Shown one piece after another: positions 45,889 through 54,445 of a stretch of 64,000 nt of DNA. Position numbers and translations under genes: made by a program. This DNA comes from Fodinibius roseus (GTDB taxonomy: Bacteria > Bacteroidota > Rhodothermia > Balneolales > Balneolaceae): the NCBI RefSeq assembly GCF_900129315.1, contig NZ_FQUS01000003.1, forward strand, positions 62,001 to 126,000, written 5' to 3'. Numbering within the stretch: position 1 is the first letter of the stretch; the number at the start of each line of letters is the position of its first letter. Below the pieces are notes generated by a model. The model saw only the letters and a list, made by a program, of their open reading frames with translations, was not told the DNA's origin and did not search any database.

Positions 45889-47079
45889 ATGAAATATGGA
45901 ATGAGAGAAACAACAAATAATGTCTTTGGATCAAATAAACAGGAGGTAAAGGATAACGGGATTAGTCGTAAACGGTTTTTGAGGTATGCAACTGTACTGA
46001 GTCTGTGTGCTACTGGAGTTGCCCCTGCTTGTATGCGCTACGCTACCACTGGAAATGGACAGGAGGGAACAAGGCTGGATCGTGAAAATCTTTTGATTTA
46101 TCGTGATGAAAAAGGAGAAATCCGTCCTGTTCAGGCTGTAAGCGATTGGCTTCAGCGCAAAGAGAGTATCTTGAGCGCCATGCAAACAGTGATGGGACCA
46201 TTCCCTGGAGAGAAGCAGCGTGTCCCCCTGGATCCCAGTATTAATTGGGAAGTTGATGAAGGCTCGTATATCATACGCTACATCTCTTATTCGTCTGATG
46301 CAGGGGAACGGGTTCCCGCCTACCTTCTTATACCGAAAGAGGCGCTTCATTCTGATACCCGATTTCCAGCACTTCTCAGCCCTCTCGGTACCGGTCAAAG
46401 TCAGGTAACATTTGGAGAGGATGCTATCGAGATGAAGAAGTTTCCCGTTTGGGACGACTATAGAGACTGGCCCCGGGAATTGGTTCAGCAGGGATATGTG
46501 ACGCTTGTGCCATCTTACCCCATTCTCGGGGTATATAATCCCCATCTTGATGAACTTGGTTATCAAAGTGGGACTATGAAAGCTATCTGGAATAATGTTT
46601 GTGCACTTGATCTTTTGGATCAGCTCCCGTTTGTACGCAGTGGAGAATATGGCTCAATCGGGCATTCGCTTGGTGGACACAACTCTATTTTTACTGCCGT
46701 ATTTGATGAACGGATCAAGGTTGTCGTTTCAAGTTGTGGTTTCGATTCATTTGTTGATTATATGGACGGGGATATTAGCGGCTGGTCACAAGAACGATAT
46801 ATGCCGAAAATAGAAAATTATGCGCTTGAGGAAATACCTTTTGATTTTCATGAGATGATTGCAGCATTGGCACCACGTGTTTGTTTTGTTAATGCTCCCC
46901 TTCAGGATAGTAATTTTAAATGGAAGAGCGCGGCGACTATCGTTGAATCGGCTATGCAAATTTATGAACTCTATGATGTTCCCGAACGGTTGCAGATAGC
47001 GCATCCCGACGCCGAGCATGCTTTTCCAAAGAAGGAGCGTATGCAGGCATACCAGCTTTTTGACCAGTATTTGGTTTAA
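45889..47079 (+). CDS. Exported alpha/beta hydrolase (acetyl-xylan-esterase-like)
   Basis: A 396-residue secreted hydrolase. The N-terminus has a Tat-like SRKRFLRYAT motif (Lys-Arg in place of Arg-Arg) and an h-region ending at a Cys (APAC) that could be lipidated. The nucleophile is Ser260 in GSIGHSLGGHNS, the His is His377 in HPDAEHAFP, and an acid is expected in the FDSFVDYMDGD-to-FVNAPLQDSNF region. It resembles the two other hydrolases of the region but is more distant from them than they are from each other. It probably deacylates the ligand imported by the adjacent SusCD pair. It begins 174 bases after susD. Confidence 0.88.
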   Translation: MKYGMRETTNNVFGSNKQEVKDNGISRKRFLRYATVLSLCATGVAPACMRYATTGNGQEGTRLDRENLLIYRDEKGEIRPVQAVSDWLQRKESILSAMQTVMGPFPGEKQRVPLDPSINWEVDEGSYIIRYISYSSDAGERVPAYLLIPKEALHSDTRFPALLSPLGTGQSQVTFGEDAIEMKKFPVWDDYRDWPRELVQQGYVTLVPSYPILGVYNPHLDELGYQSGTMKAIWNNVCALDLLDQLPFVRSGEYGSIGHSLGGHNSIFTAVFDERIKVVVSSCGFDSFVDYMDGDISGWSQERYMPKIENYALEEIPFDFHEMIAALAPRVCFVNAPLQDSNFKWKSAATIVESAMQIYELYDVPERLQIAHPDAEHAFPKKERMQAYQLFDQYLV

Positions 47080-47185
47080 ATCGAATAGAAGTTAAGACAG
47101 ATCTTTGCTGTGTCTACTCGTTCTTACTGTACGATCTAAATTAATCACTATGGCTGCCTCCTCATAAATCCCTAACTAACGACAT

Positions 47186-48310
47186 ATGTATCGATATCAT
47201 CGTAAAGCAATATTATTCCTGGTGCCGCTAATTGTATTTTGCATAGTCAGTTGTACAAAATCCTCTGAATCAACGGACTCTTTTCAGTTTCGTGATGCCA
47301 GCGGTGAGGAACAGCGCATCACCAATATGGCTCAGTGGGAGCAAGAACGCTGGCAAATTTTGCAGGGAATGGAAGACGTGATGGGTGAATTGCCCCCGCG
47401 AACCGGGCTGTCTTCCTTGAATATCCAGGTGTCGGATACCCTGGAAACAGACCGTTATTATAGGTTGACCATACGTTTTACCGCTGCGGAAGGGGAAATC
47501 GTACCAGCCTACATGTATCTTCCTTTTCGGAAAAGTACATCAGGAAAACACCCCGCCATGCTTGTGTTGCATGGGACAGGTGATGGCGGAAAAAGACTGG
47601 TTGATGGCGAAAGCCCACGAGCAAATCGGGCCCAGGCGAAAGAACTGGCCGAGAGAGGATATATTGTTATCGCACCTGATTACCCGAGTATGGGAGAATT
47701 ACGGGATTATGATTTTAGCAGTGATCGGTACAAGTCTGGCACCATGAAGGGGATCTTTAACCATATGCGCAGCGTTGATGTGCTGTTGGCCAGAGGGGAT
47801 GTTGATCCGGAGAGAATAGGTGTGTTGGGACACTCACTGGGGGGACACAACGCTATGTTTGCCGCTGCTTTTGACCCGCGGCTAAAGGTTGTGGTTTCAA
47901 GTTGTGGGTGGACACAAATGGATTATTATGACATTGGACAGGTCGCCCATGAAGAGTATGGAGGACGCTTGGGACCTTTTGCCCAAGATCGGTACATGCC
48001 CCTGTTCCGTGATAAATATGGACTGGATGGAGATAAGATACCCTTTGATTTTCACGAAATTATTGCGGCCCTTGCTCCCCGCCCTTTTTTCTCTAATTCC
48101 CCGGTCAATGACGGTAATTTTGACGTAGAAGGTGTTAAAAAAGGAATTAAGGCCTCGGTGGAAGTTTACCGCTTTTTAGATGCGGAAGATAACCTGCAGG
48201 TTCGCTATCCTGAGGCGGGACATGATTTTCCTACAGAGGTCAGATTGGAGGCCTATCAATTTATCGATCAGAAGCTTGACCACACCCCCAATGACCATAA
48301 TATTGAATAG
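47186..48310 (+). CDS. Alpha/beta hydrolase lipoprotein, copy A
   Basis: A 374-residue lipoprotein (lipobox FCIVSC). The N-terminal helical part (QWEQERWQILQGMEDVMGELP) leads into an alpha/beta hydrolase fold with AMLVLHGTGDGGKR (oxyanion region), nucleophile Ser217 in GVLGHSLGGHNAMF and His346 in YPEAGHDFP. It is closely similar along its whole length to the gene at 56493, its counterpart after the second SusCD pair. Family members act as acetyl or cinnamoyl-type esterases or dienelactone hydrolases; the exact bond cut is not known. It converges on the phosphatase-like gene. Confidence 0.88.
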   Translation: MYRYHRKAILFLVPLIVFCIVSCTKSSESTDSFQFRDASGEEQRITNMAQWEQERWQILQGMEDVMGELPPRTGLSSLNIQVSDTLETDRYYRLTIRFTAAEGEIVPAYMYLPFRKSTSGKHPAMLVLHGTGDGGKRLVDGESPRANRAQAKELAERGYIVIAPDYPSMGELRDYDFSSDRYKSGTMKGIFNHMRSVDVLLARGDVDPERIGVLGHSLGGHNAMFAAAFDPRLKVVVSSCGWTQMDYYDIGQVAHEEYGGRLGPFAQDRYMPLFRDKYGLDGDKIPFDFHEIIAALAPRPFFSNSPVNDGNFDVEGVKKGIKASVEVYRFLDAEDNLQVRYPEAGHDFPTEVRLEAYQFIDQKLDHTPNDHNIE

Positions 48311-48404
48311 TATCTTTATAGCTCCTTATAGATACTAATTAAGGGACATTAAATTTGACAAACTCTTGGGACCCAAAATATATTTCTTCTTCAAGCACCA
48401 AAAA

Positions 48405-49553
48405 TTATTCCTGGTGAATCGCATTGTTCAGTTCTTTTTTCATTTTATCCACAATCTGTTCGTTATGGTTGTTAAGGGAATCGATTGATTTTAGATTGTT
48501 CCAATCCATTATACGATTTAGCCCATAAAATTCTCTCTCATACAACATAACACTACTATTTAAATAAGGATGTTTCGAAGAATTCGTCAACATTTTAGCT
48601 CGTATCGTAAAGTATCTTGCAAGAATTCTATTAAACTTAAGCAAACGGGAAGAAGACGGAGAATTATTACTTTCCCCTGTAATCAAATTATATAATATTC
48701 TGCCTGTTCCGCCATCCGCATTAGGAATTTGAACATCCATCAAATGAGCAATCGTAGGTATAATATCGATTTGGTCACCCCATTCTAAAGTGGAACCTTC
48801 CTTAACATTTGGCCCATAGAATATCGTAGGAAATTGCCAACTCTCTTCAGGTAAAATTGGATGCCAACCTGTCTTTGTTTGACCATGGTCAGATGTGACC
48901 ACTAATAAGGTACCTTCCCATTTCCCTATTTTTTTCAACTCTGAAATGAACCTTCCCAGCTGTTTGTCTGCCTCTCTTACTGCATCAGTATAGGGCGATT
49001 CTTCATCCCAGATGTTATATTTATAGGGTTTATCATCATCAGCGGTATATGATTGATATCCCGCTCCACCAGCTGCTTGCAGATGCACTCGAATAAAGTC
49101 CAAGTCTTCGCCGTCTAATATTCTAATAGCCTTATCAACCGAAAATTTATCCGGACCATCTTTTTGTACAACAAATTGATACCCTTCGGTAATAGACTGG
49201 TAAGATGATGTATTAGCAACGAAAGCACTATTATCAAAACTGTGCTGGAGCATTCTTTGATTCGGTTCTAAGAAAATAGTGCCTGTCATCATCACAGGAT
49301 TAGGATACGAAGAGGTATGAACCTCTGCATATTCCCCGTGGGTTGGATGATACGGCATAATGCCGTACGTTCTTTCTATCAGGGAGCCCTGTTTTGAAAG
49401 TTTTGAAAAATTAGGCATTTCTAATTTTATAGGAGCTTCGACATGCAATCCATCGATGATAAAAAGAATAGCTCGTTCGGGATTATTTTGTGCCATGCTT
49501 ACCTGGTTTGCAAATGAAAATACAATCGCAAAGAGTACTATTATATATTTCAT
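48405..49553 (-). CDS. Exported alkaline phosphatase/phosphodiesterase-superfamily protein
   Basis: A member of the alkaline phosphatase superfamily (type I phosphodiesterase/sulfatase-like), about 382 residues. The start is placed at MKYIIVLF (49553), which gives a clean Sec signal peptide ending near SMA; the frame extends 14 residues upstream. Metal-binding positions are suggested by AILFIIDGLH (Asp), VVTSDHGQTKTGWHP (Asp, His, His) and DIIPTIAHLMD. A likely nucleophile Thr or Ser lies in HTSSYPNPVMMTGT. It could remove phosphate, phosphodiester or sulfate groups. It is the only minus-strand gene of the accessory region and separates the two SusCD sets. Confidence 0.82.
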   Translation of the reverse strand: MKYIIVLFAIVFSFANQVSMAQNNPERAILFIIDGLHVEAPIKLEMPNFSKLSKQGSLIERTYGIMPYHPTHGEYAEVHTSSYPNPVMMTGTIFLEPNQRMLQHSFDNSAFVANTSSYQSITEGYQFVVQKDGPDKFSVDKAIRILDGEDLDFIRVHLQAAGGAGYQSYTADDDKPYKYNIWDEESPYTDAVREADKQLGRFISELKKIGKWEGTLLVVTSDHGQTKTGWHPILPEESWQFPTIFYGPNVKEGSTLEWGDQIDIIPTIAHLMDVQIPNADGGTGRILYNLITGESNNSPSSSRLLKFNRILARYFTIRAKMLTNSSKHPYLNSSVMLYEREFYGLNRIMDWNNLKSIDSLNNHNEQIVDKMKKELNNAIHQE

Positions 49554-49773
49554 TTTTGCTATATAGGGTGTGTGACATTGATAGATTAGCCTCATATAAA
49601 AATTCCTGAAATTGGGAAAAGTTACATAATTATTACGTCCAGTTTACAATGTAATTAACAATTAAAAAGTCAGATATAAAATGTATTTGAATGATCAAAT
49701 TAGCAATATTTAAATCCCAGTATTCAAAGACGCTTTGGTTAGATAGTATTCGTTTTCAATATCTCCAAAAATT

Positions 49774-49871
49774 TTTCAGAAAAAACTGATTTAGCGTAAT
49801 ACTTTTGCAATTGGCAACTGTAGTACTATCAAAGAAGGTAAAAATCGCAAGGATTTGATTATTGATGGACC
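49774..49871 (+). repeat. Direct repeat copy B: fecR promoter region
   Basis: This is the counterpart of 40016-40113, ungapped over 98 bases with six differences by eye. The TACTTTTG element is at 49800-49807, 58 bases before the fecR ATG (same spacing in both copies). Conservation across a noncoding stretch in two loci fits a shared sigma-dependent promoter or a recent copy event. Confidence 0.85.
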
Positions 49872-50857
49872 GCAAACTGTTAAATAGATACTTCCGGGAC
49901 GAATGCACAGAAGAGGAGGTGGACAAGGTGCTGGGTTGGTTTCAAACAGAAGAGGGACAAGCATTCCTGGAACAGGATATGGATCAGTCGGATGAGCAGT
50001 TAACGAAAGAAGAACAGCTGTCATTATACCCGGGAGTGGAAACCGAAAAGCTATTCAATCGTATCCAGCTGAATAAGAAAAAGAGGTATCAGAATAGCCG
50101 CTTGGTAGGCATCCGCGTTGCCTCCATTCTGTTATTGGTAGCGACATTTTCCTCCCTGGTTTACTGGAGTGGCATTACGTCAACAGTCAGTGATGAAAAT
50201 CCAGAGCCGGTTTATACAACATATGTAACCGAGTCGGACCAACAGAAAGTGTTGACACTGTCCGACGGCAGCCGGATAAGACTGAATGAAGGAGCTAAAC
50301 TGATTGTACCGGAGAAATTCAAAGCAAGTAAACGGGAAGTGAAGCTACAGGGGGAAGCCTATTTTGAAGTCGAAAGTAATGAGAAACAGCCTTTTTGGGT
50401 AAGAACGACAGGTTCTGTGGTCGAGGTGCTTGGGACCAGATTCAATGTCAGGGCTGATTCAGCTGCCAGGCAGGTTCAGGTTGCGGTACTTGAAGGGAAA
50501 GTGGCCCTTAAAAGCGGAGATACGGAAAATGCGGCCAGTGCTCATCTGAATCGTAACAACGTTGGAGTATTGAGGCTCTCCGACAATCAGATTACGATTG
50601 AAAACGCAAATGCCGAAAACTATGTAAGCTGGTTTAAAAATCGACTGAAATTTACCGGGGAGACGCTGGGACAGGTCAGTCGTCAGCTCGAGCGTCTCTA
50701 TGAGGTGCAGATAGCATTCGAAAGTAACAGGCTGAAAGAGCTGCAACTGACAGCAGACATGGAAAAAGTCGATTTGAAAGAAGTGGTGACCACGATTTCA
50801 AATACCTTTGATATTCAATTCCGTATGAAGGAGGATCAAGTCGTCTGGATAGAGTAG
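49865..50857 (+). CDS. FecR-family anti-sigma factor
   Basis: A 330-residue inner-membrane anti-sigma regulator. The N-terminal cytoplasmic part (KLLNRYFRDECTEEEVDKVL, DUF4880-like) binds the sigma factor. One span lies at about residues 83-102 (VASILLLVATFSSLVYW). The periplasmic FecR domain (VLTLSDGSRIRLNEGAKL, EVKLQGEAYFEVESNE, VEVLGTRFNVRAD) and the C-terminal DUF4974 (LKFTGETLGQVSRQLERLYEV) would sense the STN domain of SusC. The ATG at 49865 is preferred to the TTG just before it. No sigma gene lies directly upstream, and the only candidate partner nearby is at 39087, next to a dead copy of this gene. Confidence 0.94.
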   Translation: MDRKLLNRYFRDECTEEEVDKVLGWFQTEEGQAFLEQDMDQSDEQLTKEEQLSLYPGVETEKLFNRIQLNKKKRYQNSRLVGIRVASILLLVATFSSLVYWSGITSTVSDENPEPVYTTYVTESDQQKVLTLSDGSRIRLNEGAKLIVPEKFKASKREVKLQGEAYFEVESNEKQPFWVRTTGSVVEVLGTRFNVRADSAARQVQVAVLEGKVALKSGDTENAASAHLNRNNVGVLRLSDNQITIENANAENYVSWFKNRLKFTGETLGQVSRQLERLYEVQIAFESNRLKELQLTADMEKVDLKEVVTTISNTFDIQFRMKEDQVVWIE

Positions 50858-50957
50858 AAACTGGTGATTTCCTGAATTCTTATTTAGAAGCTCATATGAA
50901 TGAAAGTTTTTTAACAATAGCAGGCATAAAGCAGATTAATTAGAAGGGAATATAGTT

Positions 50958-53900
50958 ATGAAAAATAGGTTTAGATATGGCAGCATGTTCGGGTTAAATA
51001 TTAGCATGGTACCAAAAGTACTTTATCTGTGTTTCAGTTTTATTCTACTGGGACAGGCAGCTACTGCAGGTCAGTTGAGTCCAATCCAGGCGACTGCTTC
51101 GCTGTTAGATAACTCAACCCATAGCAATGAGTATTTCGTTTCGGTTCACTTCGAGAATGAGCCCCTTCCAAGTGTACTTCACAAACTGGCTCAAAAAGTA
51201 AATGTCGGGATTTCATACGATACTCAGGCAGTTCCTCCAAAGTTGATCACATATCATGGTCAAAATAAGTCGATATATACCGTTCTGGAAGCTGCTCTTG
51301 AAGGGACCGGGCTACATGTTACCTTATCTGAGAATAGAAAAGTAATTGTGATTAAGGCAAAAACACTGGAGCAATTTCCATTGGTTCAAGAAGCAATAAC
51401 TGGAACGGTAACTGACGCCCAATCAGGAGAAACCCTGCCGGGAGTAAATATTATAGTAAAGGCAACAACCACAGGGACATCAACGGATGGAAATGGCACT
51501 TTTGAGCTGGAAGTCCCTTCCCTGCAGGATACCTTGGTTGTTTCTTTTATTGGATACCAAACCAGGGAAGTCCCTATTGATGGTCAAACTGAGCTTAACA
51601 TAGCCCTGGAGCAGCGGGCAATATCGGGGGAGGAACTTATAGTAGTGGGGTATGGAACACAGGAAAGGCAGGATTTTACGGGTTCAGTAAGTCGAATAGA
51701 AGCCGATGATTATAATAAACAGTCTGTTTCCCAGCTTACTGAGATGTTGTCCGGAACTATCCCCGGATTTTATTCTCAGCAATCGGCTTCCCCTGCAGGT
51801 GGAGGATCTATGGAAGTAAGGGGACCAACTTCTATAAGTGCAAATACGGATCCCATGATTGTGCTTGATGGGGTTATTTATAATGGAAGTTTGCGGGATA
51901 TTAACCCTAATGACATTGAAACAATCGATGTATTGAAAGATGCAAGTTCTGCAGCTGTGTATGGGTCAAGAGCTGCGAATGGTGTGGTGCTTGTAACTAC
52001 TAAAAAGGGATCCAAGGGTGAACCAACTATCAGTTTTTCTTCTAAAGTAGGTGTGTCCACGCCAACAAAGGATAGAAAACCCTTGGGACCTGAAGAGTAT
52101 TTGACATTTAGGGCGGATTACTTTAGGGAGACGACCAGAAATAATCCTACGATCTCAGAGCACTTTTATACTGATCCTGATAATCTTCCAAACAGCCTAA
52201 GTGTTGATGAATGGTTGGAATTAAATAGTAGTCCTAATCCCGATCCATACACCGAGTATCTTCAAAGGTTGAATCTGTATCCGACTGAACAAGAAAATGC
52301 TTTGGCTGGAAAGACTGTTGATTGGTATGATTCTGTAATGATGAATGGAATAAAGCAGAATTATGATATAAGTGTTAGTGGAGGATTGGAGAATCTAAAT
52401 TACTATTGGTCAGTCGGATATTTAAACAATGAAGGGGTGATAAAAGGAGACGAATACTCGACGTTTCGCACAAGGCTGAACCTGGAATACGAAATCAATG
52501 ACTGGTTGGTTGTAGGTACAAATACACAATATAGTAGTCGAGACGAGGGAGATACACCAGCAAGTTTAGGGTTAATGTATATTGCCAGTCCGTTTGGCGA
52601 TGTACGTAATGAAGATGGATCTCTGAAATTACGTCCTTATGGTGACCCCAGCGCCTACAATCCGTTAATGAATTATTATGGGCATAATCGCGAGAGAAAA
52701 ATAAACTCGATTTTTTCGAATCTATATACAGAAATTACCCTGCCTTTCAATATTGAATATGAATTTTCCTATCAACCCAGATTGTCTTATACCAATGAAC
52801 TAAACTTTTGGGGGGGACAAACTATAACGGGTACCCAAACTTATCCGGGAGGATACGCTACCCGCGTCAACAGTAAAGTCAGTGACTGGATGGTGGATAA
52901 CTTGTTAACGTGGGAAAAGGAGATTGGTATTCATGCTGTAAACCTGACTTTCTTATACAATGTCGAAAAAAAATCAAGCCTGTATGAAACGCAATCCAAT
53001 CAAAATTTCGCGCCAAACGCGAATCTGGGATATCACGGGTTACAATTTGGAGATAGCCCGAATTTAAATAATATAGACACGAAAGAAACGGCAGATGCCT
53101 TGATGGGTCGGGTGAATTATACTTTGCTTGATAAATATATTCTGACCGCGTCAATTCGCAGGGATGGATATTCTGCCTTTGGACAGGATCAGCCGCGGGC
53201 TGTATTTCCGGCCTTGGCGGGGGCATGGAGGATATCAGATGAGGAGTTTTATAATACAGATTGGCTCGTCAACAGACTAAAATTAAGGGTATCCTGGGGT
53301 ATAAACGGCAACCGATCAATTGGAGCCTATTCCGCTTTGGCTTCGTTAAGCTCTACGCTCGATTATGATGGATCTAATGTTAAGGTTGGAGTTGAGAATT
53401 CCTCTTTAGCAAATGAAAGTTTAGCCTGGGAACAAACTACTGCTCTTAATTTTGGAGCTGATATTGGTATGTTAAATGACCGGTTAGGTATTAGTGCCGA
53501 TTATTATATAGGTACTACCAAGGATGTATTAATGAATCGACGGTTACCTATTATTACAGGTTTTTCAAATATTACGGCCAATCTGGGTGAATTGAAAAAC
53601 AGTGGATTGGATGTCAGTATAACAAGTAACAACATTATAAAGCCAGCGTTTTCCTGGAGTACCGACCTGGCATTTTCCTTCAATCGGAATGAAATTGTAT
53701 CTTTGTATGGGGATTTCGGTGAATATACTTTGTTGGGGGAACAGAGAAGGGGAGAGCTGCCGGACTTTTCAAACAATTGGTTTCCCGGTCACGCTATAGA
53801 TGCCGTATGGAATTATGATATTACAGGTGTTTGGCAGACGGGAGAGGCTGAACAGGCTGCAGAATACAATATGTTGCCAGGAGACTACAAGGCTGAGGAT

Positions 53901-54413
53901 GTAAATAATGACGGCAGTTATGTAGATGTAGAAGACAAACAGTTTATCGGGTACACTAAGCCTCGATTCCACGTAGGATTAAGAAATAATTTTAATATGG
54001 GACCGTTCAGTGCCAATATATTTATCAGGGGTGACATAGGTCATCTTATCCCGTTTAATGAGGCCTTAAGAGGCACTTTGTCCCATGACAGGCGGAATTA
54101 TGACATGGGCCCCCTTCCCTATTGGACAGCGGAGAATAGGAACAATGAATACGCCCGTTTAAGACCCAAACATACTGCATATGGGGGCGGATTAAACTTT
54201 TATGAGCCGGGGACCTTTGTTCGAGTCCAGGATGTAACACTAAATTATTCTTTTCCTCACTCCCTATTAGAAAAGTTTGATATAAATACAATGAGTATAT
54301 ATTTATCGTCACGTAATTTGCTGACATTTGATGATTTTGCGGGATGGGATCCGGAATCAAGAATGACCCCTATGCCAAAAACCTTTACCGTCGGCATTGA
54401 TTTGTCATTATAA
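50958..54413 (+). CDS. SusC/RagA-type TonB-dependent outer-membrane transporter, copy B
   Basis: An 1151-residue paralogue of the transporter at 40421, with the same order: signal region, STN domain (VHFENEPLPSVLHKLAQ), carboxypeptidase-regulatory-like domain (GTVTDAQSGETLPGVNIIV), IVVGYGTQERQDFTGSV, plug (GPTSISANTDPM to AANGVVLVTT) and barrel. Matching blocks such as DINPNDIETIDVLKDASSAA are identical in both, but loops differ widely, so the ligands may differ. It follows the intact fecR by 100 bases, the arrangement expected for a sigma/FecR/SusC signalling set. susD B starts 33 bases downstream. Confidence 0.95.
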   Translation: MKNRFRYGSMFGLNISMVPKVLYLCFSFILLGQAATAGQLSPIQATASLLDNSTHSNEYFVSVHFENEPLPSVLHKLAQKVNVGISYDTQAVPPKLITYHGQNKSIYTVLEAALEGTGLHVTLSENRKVIVIKAKTLEQFPLVQEAITGTVTDAQSGETLPGVNIIVKATTTGTSTDGNGTFELEVPSLQDTLVVSFIGYQTREVPIDGQTELNIALEQRAISGEELIVVGYGTQERQDFTGSVSRIEADDYNKQSVSQLTEMLSGTIPGFYSQQSASPAGGGSMEVRGPTSISANTDPMIVLDGVIYNGSLRDINPNDIETIDVLKDASSAAVYGSRAANGVVLVTTKKGSKGEPTISFSSKVGVSTPTKDRKPLGPEEYLTFRADYFRETTRNNPTISEHFYTDPDNLPNSLSVDEWLELNSSPNPDPYTEYLQRLNLYPTEQENALAGKTVDWYDSVMMNGIKQNYDISVSGGLENLNYYWSVGYLNNEGVIKGDEYSTFRTRLNLEYEINDWLVVGTNTQYSSRDEGDTPASLGLMYIASPFGDVRNEDGSLKLRPYGDPSAYNPLMNYYGHNRERKINSIFSNLYTEITLPFNIEYEFSYQPRLSYTNELNFWGGQTITGTQTYPGGYATRVNSKVSDWMVDNLLTWEKEIGIHAVNLTFLYNVEKKSSLYETQSNQNFAPNANLGYHGLQFGDSPNLNNIDTKETADALMGRVNYTLLDKYILTASIRRDGYSAFGQDQPRAVFPALAGAWRISDEEFYNTDWLVNRLKLRVSWGINGNRSIGAYSALASLSSTLDYDGSNVKVGVENSSLANESLAWEQTTALNFGADIGMLNDRLGISADYYIGTTKDVLMNRRLPIITGFSNITANLGELKNSGLDVSITSNNIIKPAFSWSTDLAFSFNRNEIVSLYGDFGEYTLLGEQRRGELPDFSNNWFPGHAIDAVWNYDITGVWQTGEAEQAAEYNMLPGDYKAEDVNNDGSYVDVEDKQFIGYTKPRFHVGLRNNFNMGPFSANIFIRGDIGHLIPFNEALRGTLSHDRRNYDMGPLPYWTAENRNNEYARLRPKHTAYGGGLNFYEPGTFVRVQDVTLNYSFPHSLLEKFDINTMSIYLSSRNLLTFDDFAGWDPESRMTPMPKTFTVGIDLSL

Positions 54414-54445
54414 ATTTCTGCTAAATTTGTAAAAAAGGATACGAT

